DNA of 30,237 bases from an uncultured Roseovarius sp. (GCA_934501475.1 CAKSUL010000022.1:1-30237); one strand, 5' to 3'. Positions 1 to 8,633 are shown, counted from the first letter of the stretch. Notes: generated from the letters alone by a model not told the origin. Numbers and translations are program-made.

Positions 1-270
1 AACGGGATGGAGCGCGCCGAGATCAACGCGCTTGAGGCGCAGCTGAAGGCGGGCGTCGATCAGATCAACGCGACGTCCGGTGGCGCGGCCTTCGGCACCG
101 GCACCGGCCAGGCGGGCGGCGCGGCCATGCAGGGCGGGACCCTGCGCAGCGGGGCCGATGCCAGCAGCGCTGACAAGGCCCGCGATCCCGGCGTTGAAAT
201 CAAGCGCACCCAGATGCAAGGCAAAGGGTGCCTGACCAACCGCACCGGCCTGTGCGCGGTCGCGCAATAA
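1..270 (+). CDS. C-terminal part of an unrecognised protein (cut by left edge)
   Basis: The frame is open from the first base to a TAA at 268-270, so this is probably the 3' end of a gene that starts outside the window. An internal ATG at position 7 has no convincing ribosome binding site before it. The visible 89 residues begin with a short charged helical stretch (ERAEINALEAQLKAG) that could be the end of a coiled coil. A Gly/Ala/Thr-rich low-complexity linker follows, then a basic tail with two cysteines (GCLTNRTGLC). I do not recognise the family and assign no function. The downstream gene starts about 130 bases later on the same strand, too far to claim an operon. Confidence 0.5.
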   Translation, partial: NGMERAEINALEAQLKAGVDQINATSGGAAFGTGTGQAGGAAMQGGTLRSGADASSADKARDPGVEIKRTQMQGKGCLTNRTGLCAVAQ

Positions 271-397
271 GGCCTTTTGCGCGCCGGTGACGGCATTGCG
301 CGTCGGTTTTGTCACGTCTTAGGTCGGCTGTGCTGCGCGCCGCCTCGCAGGCATGATAAAACCCCAGACAACATATACCCTGAGAGAGTCGCAGCAC

Positions 398-2905
398 ATG
401 AAAACCCAAGTCAAAGCTCTTGTCGTCGGCGGTGGTGCCGTCGGAACCTCCATCGCCTATCATCTGGCCCGCGCCGGATGGGAGGACGTGATGCTGCTTG
501 AGCGCGATGAGTTGACATCCGGCTCGACCTGGCACGCGGCGGGCCTCCTGCCGCTGTTCAACATGTCCTACGCGACGACCCATATCCACAAATACTCGGT
601 CGAGTTCTACAAATCCCTTGAGGCCGAAACCGGTCTCAACGCGGGCTTTGCGGTGGTGGGCAACCTGCGCATGGCCCAGACCGACGCGCGCATGGATGAA
701 TATCGCCTCTATGCCTCGACCGCCGAGACCTGCGGCGTGCCTTACGTCTGGATGACGCCCGACGAGATCAAGGAAAAATGGCCGCTGATCCGCACCGAGG
801 ATCTGAAAGGCGCGCTGTATCACAACACGGATGGCTATATTAACCCCGCCGATGTCACTCAGGCGATGGCCAAGGGCGCGCGCCAGCGTGGCGTGATGAT
901 CGAGCGCAAATGGCAGGCCGACGCGTTCCACTGGAATGGCGACGCGTGGGAGGTGACCTGCTCCAAGATGGTGGAAAAGGGCGGCAATCTGGTGCCCTCG
1001 GATGAGCAGATCGTCATCACCGCCGAGCATGTGGTGACGGCCTCAGGCAACCACGCGCAGCGCACCGCCAGGATGCTGGGCATCAAGATCCCGGCGATCC
1101 CGGTCGAACATCAGTTCATCGTGATGGATTCCGACCCGGCGCTGGTCGCGTATCGCAAGGCGGGCGGGCAGGAACACCCGGTCATCCGTGACGCCGACGC
1201 GCAAAGCTATGTGCGCGAGGAGCGCGGCGGCTGGATTCTGGGCGTCTATGAGAAAAACGCGCCGGCGGTGTTTGAACATGGCGTGCCGGAATCGTTCCGC
1301 GCCGACCTGTTCCCGCTCGATCTGGAGCGGATCGAGGCGCAATATATGGCGATGATCCACCGCATCCCGTCCTGCGAGGAATCGGGTCTCAAGGATGATT
1401 TCAACGGCCCGATCTGCTACACGCCGGACGGCAACCCGCTGGTCGGTCCCGCGCCGGGGCTGCGCAACATGTGGCTGGCCGAGGGGTTCAGCTTTGGCAT
1501 CACTGCCGCCGGCGGCACCGGCTATTACCTGGCGCAGATGATGGTGGACGGCGAGGCCGAGATCGACATGGCCAGCCTTGACCCGAAACGCTATTCATCG
1601 AACTGGATGACCACCGAATTCGCCGCGCGCAAGAATGAAGAGTGCTACGACCACGTCTATATCCTGCACCACCCGGATGAGGAACGCCCGGCCTGCCGCC
1701 CGCTGCGCACCGCCCCCGCCTATGACCGCCAGAAGGCGCGCGGCGCACAGTTCGGCTGGGTCAACGGATGGGAGCGGCCGAATTACTACGGCCCCGTCGA
1801 TGCGCCCGAATCCTTCGATCACGACGCGCGCAGCTTCCGCCGGGGGGGCTGGTGGCAATATGCCGTGGACGAGGCCAGGGCGATCCGCGAGGGCGTCGGC
1901 CTGATCGACGCCACGGCGTTTTCCAAACATGTCGTCAAGGGCCCCGGCGCGACCGCGTTCCTTGACTGGTTCACCTGCAACAAGCTGCCGAAAGTGGGCC
2001 GGATCAACCTGACCTACGCGCTGACCGCGCATGGCACGACGCGCACGGAATACACCATCGTGCGCAATGGCGAGAACAGCTATTACCTTGTCTCGGCCGG
2101 GGCCTGGACGGAATATGACGCCGATTACCTGCGCAAGGCAGCCGAGGATATGGCCCCCCAATTTGGCTATATCGAGATCCAGGACGTGACCACGCAATGG
2201 GGCGTCTTTGCCATCGCCGGGCCGAAATCGCGCGATGTGTTGAACTCGGTGATCAAGGATGCCGACCCCGAAACGGCGCTGTCCAACAAGCGTTTCCCGT
2301 GGCTGAGTGCGCGCCAGATCGAACTGGGCATGTGCCCGGTCAACGCCATCCGCGTCGCCTATACAGGTGAGCTGGGATGGGAGTTGCACCACCCGATCGA
2401 GATGCAGAACTACCTGTTCGACCTGCTGGAGACGGCGGGCGCGCCGCATGGGATGAAACTGGTCGGGGGGCGCGCGCAGAACTGGCTGCGGCAGGAAAAA
2501 TCCTATCGCGCCTTCGGCAACGAGTTGGGCCGTGACGCGACCCCGCTTGAGGCCGATCTGCCGCGTTTTGTCGATCTCGACAAGGAGTTTCATGGCAAGG
2601 CCGCGATGGTGAAAACCGGCGTGCGCGCCAAATGCGCGACATTCCTGATCGACGGGCCGGATGACGCCGATCCCTGGGGGCGCGAGGTGCTTTATACCCA
2701 GGATGGTGAGCGGGTTGGCCGCCTGACCTCGGGTGGCTATTCGGTGGCCTTCGGCAAGAGCATCGGCATGGGCTATATCCGCCCCGAACTGGTGGTGCCG
2801 GGGACGGTGCTGAAGGTCAAGATCATGGACCAGCTCTGGAACGCGACCGTGACCGAGGACAGCCCCTATGACCCCAGGAACGAAGTCATCCGCAAGGATG
2901 GCTAA
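398..2905 (+). CDS. FAD-dependent dehydrogenase with GcvT domain (dimethylglycine/sarcosine dehydrogenase family)
   Basis: The protein has 835 residues and two parts. The N-terminal half is a DAO-type FAD oxidoreductase with a dinucleotide-binding GGGAVG (residues 11-16). It also has STWHAAG, where His46 is the residue that carries covalent FAD in the DMGDH/SARDH family. The C-terminal half, from about residue 440, is a GcvT/aminomethyltransferase-like folate domain (GELGWELHHP near residue 655). Family members oxidatively demethylate dimethylglycine or sarcosine and pass the one-carbon unit to tetrahydrofolate. Which substrate applies here cannot be told from sequence. I chose the ATG at 398 because GAGAGA lies upstream at suitable distance and the FAD motif then sits at the usual depth. 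An ATG at 353 would add 15 residues. The transporter and carnitine-type cluster further right fit a role at the end of betaine demethylation. Its 3' end is duplicated at 4618-4757. Confidence 0.85.
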   Translation: MKTQVKALVVGGGAVGTSIAYHLARAGWEDVMLLERDELTSGSTWHAAGLLPLFNMSYATTHIHKYSVEFYKSLEAETGLNAGFAVVGNLRMAQTDARMDEYRLYASTAETCGVPYVWMTPDEIKEKWPLIRTEDLKGALYHNTDGYINPADVTQAMAKGARQRGVMIERKWQADAFHWNGDAWEVTCSKMVEKGGNLVPSDEQIVITAEHVVTASGNHAQRTARMLGIKIPAIPVEHQFIVMDSDPALVAYRKAGGQEHPVIRDADAQSYVREERGGWILGVYEKNAPAVFEHGVPESFRADLFPLDLERIEAQYMAMIHRIPSCEESGLKDDFNGPICYTPDGNPLVGPAPGLRNMWLAEGFSFGITAAGGTGYYLAQMMVDGEAEIDMASLDPKRYSSNWMTTEFAARKNEECYDHVYILHHPDEERPACRPLRTAPAYDRQKARGAQFGWVNGWERPNYYGPVDAPESFDHDARSFRRGGWWQYAVDEARAIREGVGLIDATAFSKHVVKGPGATAFLDWFTCNKLPKVGRINLTYALTAHGTTRTEYTIVRNGENSYYLVSAGAWTEYDADYLRKAAEDMAPQFGYIEIQDVTTQWGVFAIAGPKSRDVLNSVIKDADPETALSNKRFPWLSARQIELGMCPVNAIRVAYTGELGWELHHPIEMQNYLFDLLETAGAPHGMKLVGGRAQNWLRQEKSYRAFGNELGRDATPLEADLPRFVDLDKEFHGKAAMVKTGVRAKCATFLIDGPDDADPWGREVLYTQDGERVGRLTSGGYSVAFGKSIGMGYIRPELVVPGTVLKVKIMDQLWNATVTEDSPYDPRNEVIRKDG

Positions 2906-3045
2906 GGGCAGGGCCGCCGCATTTCGGGAGGGGGGCGGCGGCCTGAATGTGTGGACCCATGGAGCGGCCTGAAGCGTTGCGAGTTTGGCTTGAGACACAG
3001 CCTTGACCTGAGCCGCCTTAAGCGCCTGAAACGCTGACGTGTCTC

Positions 3046-4341
3046 CTACGACAGGCTATCAACCAGAGGTTTTCGGTTCTTGGAGTGCCTCGACGCAAGG
3101 GCCGTCACCTGACGGCCCTTGGCCGGCATGAGGCGCGCGGGTTTCGGCGCGCCCTCGCCGTCGGCCAGTTCAGGAAACAGATAGATGATTTCCTCGACGG
3201 CCTCAGCTCCCAAACCGGTGAGCGCCTGGCGACCCGGATAAAGGCTTTCGGTTGCGGCACCTTCCGAGAACAGGATTTCGTGCCGGGCGAAAAGCAGGTG
3301 GATATAAGTGACCTCGGTCGCATCCTCGACGATATCAATTCCATCCATCCCAACCAGCTTGTGGGCTGGAATCAGCACTTCTGACGTGTTGAACATCCGC
3401 CTTGCAATATTCGAGCGGGCTAGCACCCGGTGTTGACGCGACACGATCAGGTCGCGCGTGGGAAGGCCATTCCCCAACGCTCCGACAGAGATACGCACCG
3501 GCCTCAGCTTTGGGTTGGCGCTCAGTTCGTCACGATTGACGGTGCGCGACCCGATCCAGCGGATCGGTTGTTCGCCGTGATCCAGCGTGGTCACCATATC
3601 GCCCACTTTCAGATCCTCGATGGCAACCGGGCCCGCCGCCGTGGTGATCAGCGTTCCACTGGTAAAGCAAACGACCTGTTCGATTTCGAAGGAATCGACC
3701 TTGCCAATATCTGAGTTCGGGCCGATCCTGATGGAATCGTCGCCTTTTCCGCCATCAATCTTGCCTATGGTTGCGTTTGCGCCAATCGTGACGTTGTCGT
3801 CGCCTTTTCCGGTTTCGATTTTTTCAATGGTTGCGTTCGGGCCGATGCTGACGGTGTCATCGCCGTCCTTGGTCTTGATGTCTTTGATGGATGCGTTTGC
3901 GCCGATCGTGATGACGTCGTCACCGTCTTCGGTATTGAGGCTCTTGTTCATGGTGAAGTCGTCACCGGCGGTAAACGTATCGACGCCGTCTTCCGAGCCA
4001 TCGTATTTGTCGAGCGTTACCCCATTGCCCGCATTCAGGGTGACGGAGTCAGCATCTTTCGCATCTATGGAAGTTCTGCCCAAATCCACATCGTCGCTGA
4101 TGTTGATCGTGGGATTGAGGTCGTCGTCGAACGTGACTTTCAGCTTGTTGGCATTGCTTTGCTCGAACCTGACCTCGAAAGACGTGGAGGACCCGCTGGC
4201 GGATTCAAACTCGATATCATCGTCGGCCGTCGGATCGACGATGAACACGTCGCCGTCATTGACCTCGATCGTTTCGCCCGCGTTGATTTCATTCGGACCA
4301 AGGGGATCCTTGTCCTCTGAGACGATGATATAAGTTGCCAT
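3046..4341 (-). CDS. Hint_2 (Hedgehog/intein-like) domain protein with four 20-residue acidic repeats
   Basis: The protein has 431 residues and no signal peptide. Residues 1-139 are acidic and beta-rich. Residues 140-219 hold four tandem 20-residue units of the form GDDxVxIGxNAxIxKI, reminiscent of RTX-like beta-roll repeats but not the classical nonapeptide. From Cys225 (VCFTSGTLI) a Hint_2 domain runs to about residue 370, with the block containing QHRVL (His304) and a conserved AHKLVGMDGI. Hint domains carry out self-cleavage or splicing chemistry in hedgehog proteins and inteins. The biological role of the bacterial Hint_2 group is not established, but such proteins are frequent in Roseobacter-type genomes and often look like surface or secreted proteins. 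AGGA precedes the ATG at 4341. The gene faces the dehydrogenase gene on its left and is bracketed by the duplicated dehydrogenase 3' end. Confidence 0.8.
   Translation of the reverse strand: MATYIIVSEDKDPLGPNEINAGETIEVNDGDVFIVDPTADDDIEFESASGSSTSFEVRFEQSNANKLKVTFDDDLNPTINISDDVDLGRTSIDAKDADSVTLNAGNGVTLDKYDGSEDGVDTFTAGDDFTMNKSLNTEDGDDVITIGANASIKDIKTKDGDDTVSIGPNATIEKIETGKGDDNVTIGANATIGKIDGGKGDDSIRIGPNSDIGKVDSFEIEQVVCFTSGTLITTAAGPVAIEDLKVGDMVTTLDHGEQPIRWIGSRTVNRDELSANPKLRPVRISVGALGNGLPTRDLIVSRQHRVLARSNIARRMFNTSEVLIPAHKLVGMDGIDIVEDATEVTYIHLLFARHEILFSEGAATESLYPGRQALTGLGAEAVEEIIYLFPELADGEGAPKPARLMPAKGRQVTALASRHSKNRKPLVDSLS
3685..3924 (-). repeat. Four 60-bp in-frame repeats within the Hint protein gene
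   Basis: Four consecutive 20-codon units encode GDDVITIGANASIKDI, GDDTVSIGPNATIEKI, GDDNVTIGANATIGKI and GDDSIRIGPNSDIGKV, each followed by four linker residues. Alternate units carry GAN and GPN at the same place, which suggests duplication of a two-unit block. Confidence 0.8.
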
Positions 4342-4617
4342 TATCGGTCCTGCCTGTTTATCCGCCGATGCGATGCGTCGTGACGGGAACCTGACTGCTC
4401 ATCTTTTATTTTTCTTAAAGATAACATTTGGTTATGGGGTGGTCAACGCGCCCCAAACTTGCGTTGTTCAAACATGGTTGATGTCGGGCCAAGGGTCTGC
4501 CCTGACAGCCGACGTCTGGGCGCTTGCCGGGAATTGGTGCCTTGTTCAACAAAGCATGCCGTCAGATGTTAACTGCAAACGAGTCAGGAGTCCGCCATCC
4601 CGCGAAACCGCGGGTTT
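4342..4617. other. AT-richer intergenic region upstream of the Hint gene
   Basis: No credible gene is seen. The stretch 4396-4440 is rich in A and T, unlike the rest of the window, and lies where a promoter for the minus-strand Hint gene would be. I cannot point to a clear -10/-35 pair. At 4599-4617 a hairpin (CCCGCG, loop AAAC, CGCGGG) is followed by TTT. It looks like a weak plus-strand terminator and sits directly against the dehydrogenase remnant. Confidence 0.4.
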
Positions 4618-4757
4618 CATCGGCCAAATCCCGCCCAGAACTGGTGGTGCCGGGGACGGTGCCGAAGGACAGGGTCATGGGCCAGCCCTGGACCGCGACC
4701 GTGACCAAGGACAGCCCCTATGATCCCAGGAACGAGGTGATCCGCAAGGACGGTTGA
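4618..4757 (+). pseudogene. 3'-terminal remnant of a second DMGDH-family gene
   Basis: The last 40 codons, including the stop (4638-4757), align without gaps to the end of the intact dehydrogenase gene (2786-2905). I count 14 mismatches in 120 bases. The encoded tail PELVVPGTV...SPYDPRNEVIRKDG is almost the same. Weaker similarity continues upstream to about 4618 with a few missing bases and then stops abruptly. A few bases beyond the stop (GGGCAGG) are also shared. No start codon or FAD domain remains, so the fragment cannot be a functional gene. Several differences are third-base changes, so the copy is not recent or came from a diverged paralog. Confidence 0.85.
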
Positions 4758-5061
4758 GGGCAGGACCTTCGCGCGGCTTGTGTTGGGAGCATAGTGCAAA
4801 TGTCTGTAATGAGCCCAAACTGTCAGATGCTGCACGCAACACGAATAACGCTTTGCCTACTTTGCGGTCATTTGAAAGAAATTGTCAGACGACTGGTCTG
4901 ACAGGATGGGACCAACTATGTTACAAGTTTTTCGGGAATGATTGGTGTGTGACGCAGCCAAGCATTGCATCAACGAGCAACTTCGTTACCCTACAAGATG
5001 ACGTAGGTAAGTGGTTCTGCCTCCGCATCCCTTTTTGAACTTGTTCAAGGCGCGCACATTG
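4758..5061. other. Lower-GC intergenic stretch with an 8-bp inverted repeat
   Basis: I see no gene with supportable coding character. The base composition is clearly more AT-rich than the flanking operons. The heptamer TGTCAGA occurs at 4821-4827 and 4883-4889 and, inverted, at 4897-4903. The last two form a perfect inverted repeat (listed separately). The region lies upstream of the secreted ClpP-like protein and may hold its promoter. Confidence 0.4.
4883..4903. repeat. Perfect inverted repeat TGTCAGAC-N5-GTCTGACA
   Basis: Two 8-base arms separated by GACTG lie about 160 bases before the start of the gene at 5062. This could be an operator, a small hairpin or a remnant of a mobile element end. 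Nothing in the sequence decides between these. Confidence 0.45.
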
Positions 5062-5934
5062 ATGCCCCACTGTATTGATAGATCAACTGCCGCAGGATTG
5101 ATTTCGGCAGTTGCCATATTAACCAGTAGCATAGCGAAGGCCGACGTTCGGTTTGAATTGACTGATTACCATGCAACAGTGTGGCTTTCCGGAGAGATAA
5201 AGAGTTCTGACGCAAGGATGATTACCGCATTTATTGACGCCTTGCCATCCAATCTCGCAAGAAATCCGGGAGTAATTCTTGATAGCAGTGGGGGCAGTGT
5301 CGCGGCTGCGATGGCAATTGGTCGGCTGCTTCGTAAGCATCAAGCGAAGGTCCTTCTTGATCGAGAGGCTTCATGTGTCAGTAGCTGTACTTTGGTTTTG
5401 GCGGCAGCAACTACCAGAATGGTGTATGGAAAGGTCGGCGTACATCGACCATACTACGACCTCGGTCCCGACGAAGAACGTGTTACTCCGAAGGCCATTC
5501 GGGAGATGCTTGATCAAGTGGGCGTCTATCTAGACGAAATGAACATTCAGCCCTCGCTTTTTGAGATGATGGTAAGCACGGCACCCGAAGATGTGAGGTA
5601 TTTGAACGACGACGAAATCGTCTTCTTATTTCCTTTGTACGATCCGATTTTCGAGGAATCCGAAGTCGGAAGACAAGCCCAAGCTTTCGGTATATCAACA
5701 GTGGAGTACCGCCAGCGCAAAATGGAAGCTGACGCGACTTGTCCTGCCGCCGACATTTCAACGGTTGACGGGTTAGAAGAGAATTTGGACTGTAGAGCAG
5801 CAGTTATGTGGGCTACGACACCAACGATTTATTATGAGCGATATTCAGCTTGGCGAGAGTTCTGTGACGCCACAACGCGAGAGCAATGCAAAGAGCATCG
5901 GAAAGAATTCCTAGCGGGGCAACGTTCAAGATAG
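5062..5934 (+). CDS. Secreted ClpP/crotonase-fold-like protein (COG3904-like)
   Basis: The protein has 290 residues. The N-terminus has a signal peptide (hydrophobic AAGLISAVAIL, probable cleavage after AKA at residue 27), so it should act in the periplasm or outside. The core resembles ClpP-like serine hydrolase folds. It has DSSGGSV at 74-80 (oxyanion-type glycine loop), a CVSSC block at 105-109 whose serine sits where the ClpP nucleophile would be, and GVHRP with His128. These match the predicted periplasmic COG3904 group, whose function is unknown. The C-terminal third is charged with several cysteines. I chose the ATG at 5062 because it gives a proper signal peptide. A GTG at 5011 is possible. 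G+C content is visibly lower than in neighbouring operons, which suggests acquisition by transfer. The gene stands alone between the dehydrogenase remnant and the convergent MoaD-like gene. Confidence 0.65.
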   Translation: MPHCIDRSTAAGLISAVAILTSSIAKADVRFELTDYHATVWLSGEIKSSDARMITAFIDALPSNLARNPGVILDSSGGSVAAAMAIGRLLRKHQAKVLLDREASCVSSCTLVLAAATTRMVYGKVGVHRPYYDLGPDEERVTPKAIREMLDQVGVYLDEMNIQPSLFEMMVSTAPEDVRYLNDDEIVFLFPLYDPIFEESEVGRQAQAFGISTVEYRQRKMEADATCPAADISTVDGLEENLDCRAAVMWATTPTIYYERYSAWREFCDATTREQCKEHRKEFLAGQRSR

Positions 5935-6138
5935 TGTTGTGATCAACTGAGTAAATTTCCGAAAGCCATCTATCTACAGGTGATCCCGTAGGCGATCCTT
6001 CAAGGGATTCGCCCAACAGCAGCAAAGGGTGGGTAGTGAACCTTGGAGCGGACAAGGCGAAGGGCGGGTATGTCCAGCACAGCGGTCATCAAGCCTCGGT
6101 GGGAAAGGTTCGTTGTATCGCCATGGTCCAACCTTGCC

Positions 6139-6384
6139 TCACCCCCCCTTCATATACGGCATCAACACAACCTCGCTGTCCGGCTTCACCTCGGTGAACC
6201 ATGAATTGCGATAGACCAGACCATCAACCGCGAGGGACACCCCGCGGTCGATCTGGGGTTTCAGCCCCGGATGTTTCGCAACCAAAGCGTCCAGCAACTC
6301 CTTGAAGTTGCGGGCTTCCACCTCGACCACGTCGTTGCCGTCCGCCAGGCTGCGCAGCGAGCCCCAGAGTTTGACGGCCACCAT
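6139..6384 (-). CDS. MoaD/ThiS-family ubiquitin-like sulfur carrier protein
   Basis: This small protein has 81 residues and a beta-grasp pattern (VAVKLWGSLRSLAD, then a helix, LVYRNSW, SEVVLMPYMKGG). It ends exactly in Gly-Gly, the hallmark of MoaD/ThiS carriers, whose C-terminal glycine is thiocarboxylated to deliver sulfur to molybdopterin or thiamine. The start at 6384 lies only four bases after the stop of the Mo hydroxylase large-subunit gene, so it is the last gene of that operon. This links it to molybdenum cofactor supply or sulfuration of the hydroxylase. That is inference: no MoaE, MoeB or XdhC is present here. A longer upstream reading of the frame would overlap the large-subunit gene and is unlikely. 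Confidence 0.7.
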   Translation of the reverse strand: MVAVKLWGSLRSLADGNDVVEVEARNFKELLDALVAKHPGLKPQIDRGVSLAVDGLVYRNSWFTEVKPDSEVVLMPYMKGG

Positions 6385-6388
6385 CGGC

Positions 6389-8632
6389 CTAGCCCTTTGC
6401 CATGATCGCCTTGAGGATCTTGGGCGGCGACATCGGCAATTCATGCAGGCGCACGCCCACGGCCCGGCTGACCGCATTGCTGAGCGCGGCCAGTGGCGGC
6501 ACGATCGGCGTCTCACCGACACCGCGCACGCCGTAGGGGTGGCCCGGATTGGGGATTTCCAGGATCACCGTGTCGATATCGGGCAGGTCCGAGGCGACTG
6601 GCACGCGGTAATCCAGGAAGCCGGCATTCTGCAACGCGCCATCCTCGCCATATATATATTCCTCGTTCAGCGCCCAGCCGATGCCCTGCGCCGCGCCGCC
6701 CTGCATCTGGCCTTCGACGTAATCGGGATGCACGGCCTTGCCCGCGTCCTGAAACACCGTATAGCGCAGAACCTGCGTGGCCCCGGTTTCGGGATCGACC
6801 TCGACATCGGCCAGATGCACGCCAAAGCTGACGCCGGCGCCCTCGGCGTTCACCTCATGGTGTCCCGCGATCGGTCCGCCGGTCTCGAACGCGATGGCGG
6901 CGATTTCCTCGATGCTCATCGGGTCGAAATCACCGGCATTGGGGCCCGAGGGCTTGGCAAAGCCGTCCTCCCAGATCACCGCGTCCTCGTCGATGCCCCA
7001 GATCCTGGCAACGCGGGCACACATCACGCGGATCGCATCGCGCGCGGCCTCGATCGTGGCCAGTCCCACGGCAAAGGTCACGCGGCTGCCGTCGGTAATG
7101 TCGTTATGACCCAGTGAGTTGGTATCGGCGACGATGGTGCGCACCTTGTCATAGGGAATGCCCAGTTCCTCGGCGGCCATCTGGCTTATCGACGCGCGCG
7201 AGCCGCCGATATCGGGGTTGCCCTCGGTGATGCCGACAGTGCCATCCGCGTTCAGGTTCAGCGACACGCAGGTATTGCCGCCGAAGTTGAACCAGAACCC
7301 GCAGGACAGGCCGCGACCCTGATTTTCGCCCAGAGGCGCGTGATAATGCGGATGTTCCCTGGCGGCCTCAAGCGTGGCCAGCAGGCCGATCTGATCGAAG
7401 GTCGGCCCATAGGATGATTTGGTCCCCTCGCGCGCGGCGTTCTTCAGCCGCACCTGCAGCGGGTCCAGCCCCAGTTCCTGGCACAGTTCATCGACCACGC
7501 TTTCCACCGCATAGATCGCCATCGGCGCGCCGGGGGCGCGGTAGGCGGCCTCTTTGGGGCGGTTGGTCAGCACGCTCCAGCCTTGGGTGCGCACGGCGTC
7601 CAGATCATAGGCGGCAAAGGCGCTTTGGGCGCCCATGGCAATCGTGCCGCTGGGAAAGGCGCCGCCCTGATAGCGCAGCTGCGCGTCGGCGGCGGTGATG
7701 CGCCCGTCCTTGGTCATGCCGATACGGACGTCGATGGACGAGGACACGGTCGGGCCGGTGGCGCGGAAAATCTCGTCGCGCGACATCACCATCTTGACCG
7801 GGCGGCCCGCCTTGCGGCTGAGCGCCAGTGCCACCGGCTCCAGAAACACGGTGGTCTTGCCGCCGAACCCGCCGCCGATCTCCGACGCGGTGACGCGCAG
7901 CTGGCTGGCGCTGATCCCCAGCATGCCGGCGCACAGCTCGCGCACATGGTATTGCCCTTGCGTGCAGCACCACAGATCGCCCCGCCCGTCCGCGCCCATG
8001 GTGGCAAGGCAAGCGTGGGGCTCGATATAGCCCTGATGGGTGGCAGCGGTCTTGAAGCTGCGCTTGAATATCACGTCGGCGGCGTCGAACCCGGCATCCA
8101 GATCGCCATGGCCGAACTCGCAATAGGAGGTGACGTTCTCGGAGAGATCGCCGGCCACGGTTTCCTCCTTGCGCCCGTCCTGCACGATCGGCGCGCCGGG
8201 TTTCATGGCTTCGTCCACATCGGTCACATGGGGCAGGGGCGTGTAATCCACCTTGATCAGTTTCAGCGCTTCCCTGGCGGTGACCATGTCCTTGGCCGCC
8301 ACCGCCGCCACCGCATGCCCATGATAGAGCGCCTTGCCGCGTGCCATGCAATTGTCCTGCGCATCGCGCACGCCCTGATCCTCGGGCAGGCCGAAATCGG
8401 CCGAGGTGACCACCGCCTTGACGCCGGGCAGCGCCAGCGCGGCGCTGGCGTCGATGCTGTTGATCATGGCATGGGCATGCGGGCTGCGTAGCACCAGACC
8501 ATGCAGCATTCCGGGGACGGTGAAATCCGCGCCAAAGCGCGCCCGCCCCGTCACCTTGTCAAAGCCATCCGGGCGCGGCACGCGGGTGCCGACCACCTTG
8601 AATTCGGTTCTGGTCTTGTTGAGGACGTTCAT
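6389..8632 (-). CDS. Molybdenum hydroxylase large subunit (xanthine dehydrogenase/CoxL-like family)
   Basis: The protein has 747 residues, as expected for the separate Mo-binding subunit of a three-subunit enzyme. It shows KVTGRARFGADF near the N-terminus, the glycine-rich GGGFGGKTTVFLEP of the Mo-pterin site, an active-site loop AYRAPGAP, and near the C-terminus GVGETP with the presumed catalytic glutamate. True form I CO dehydrogenase has AYRCSFR in the loop, so this is not a CO dehydrogenase. The loop resembles those of hydroxylases acting on aldehydes, purines or aromatic CoA esters. The substrate cannot be read from the sequence. The gene lies one base after the iron-sulfur subunit gene and four bases before the MoaD-like gene. 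It is probably a cytoplasmic heterotrimer, since no Tat signal is seen on any subunit. Confidence 0.85.
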   Translation of the reverse strand: MNVLNKTRTEFKVVGTRVPRPDGFDKVTGRARFGADFTVPGMLHGLVLRSPHAHAMINSIDASAALALPGVKAVVTSADFGLPEDQGVRDAQDNCMARGKALYHGHAVAAVAAKDMVTAREALKLIKVDYTPLPHVTDVDEAMKPGAPIVQDGRKEETVAGDLSENVTSYCEFGHGDLDAGFDAADVIFKRSFKTAATHQGYIEPHACLATMGADGRGDLWCCTQGQYHVRELCAGMLGISASQLRVTASEIGGGFGGKTTVFLEPVALALSRKAGRPVKMVMSRDEIFRATGPTVSSSIDVRIGMTKDGRITAADAQLRYQGGAFPSGTIAMGAQSAFAAYDLDAVRTQGWSVLTNRPKEAAYRAPGAPMAIYAVESVVDELCQELGLDPLQVRLKNAAREGTKSSYGPTFDQIGLLATLEAAREHPHYHAPLGENQGRGLSCGFWFNFGGNTCVSLNLNADGTVGITEGNPDIGGSRASISQMAAEELGIPYDKVRTIVADTNSLGHNDITDGSRVTFAVGLATIEAARDAIRVMCARVARIWGIDEDAVIWEDGFAKPSGPNAGDFDPMSIEEIAAIAFETGGPIAGHHEVNAEGAGVSFGVHLADVEVDPETGATQVLRYTVFQDAGKAVHPDYVEGQMQGGAAQGIGWALNEEYIYGEDGALQNAGFLDYRVPVASDLPDIDTVILEIPNPGHPYGVRGVGETPIVPPLAALSNAVSRAVGVRLHELPMSPPKILKAIMAKG

Positions 8633-8633
8633 T

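Noticed and set aside
1595..2998. Minus-strand open frame opposite the dehydrogenase gene
   Set aside because: It is an antisense shadow and the opposite strand encodes an intact two-domain enzyme.
2992..3045. Inverted repeat GAGACAC...GTGTCTC between the convergent dehydrogenase and Hint genes
   Set aside because: The arms are only 7 bases with a 40-base spacer and no T run. This is too weak to call a terminator.
3046..3670. Hint domain as a true splicing intein
   Set aside because: The domain is at the C-terminus with no following extein and no visible terminal His-Asn. The Hint_2 family is a better fit.
4754..5038. Possible 94-codon gene before the ClpP-like gene
   Set aside because: It begins inside the dehydrogenase remnant, has no convincing ribosome binding site, and no recognisable pattern.
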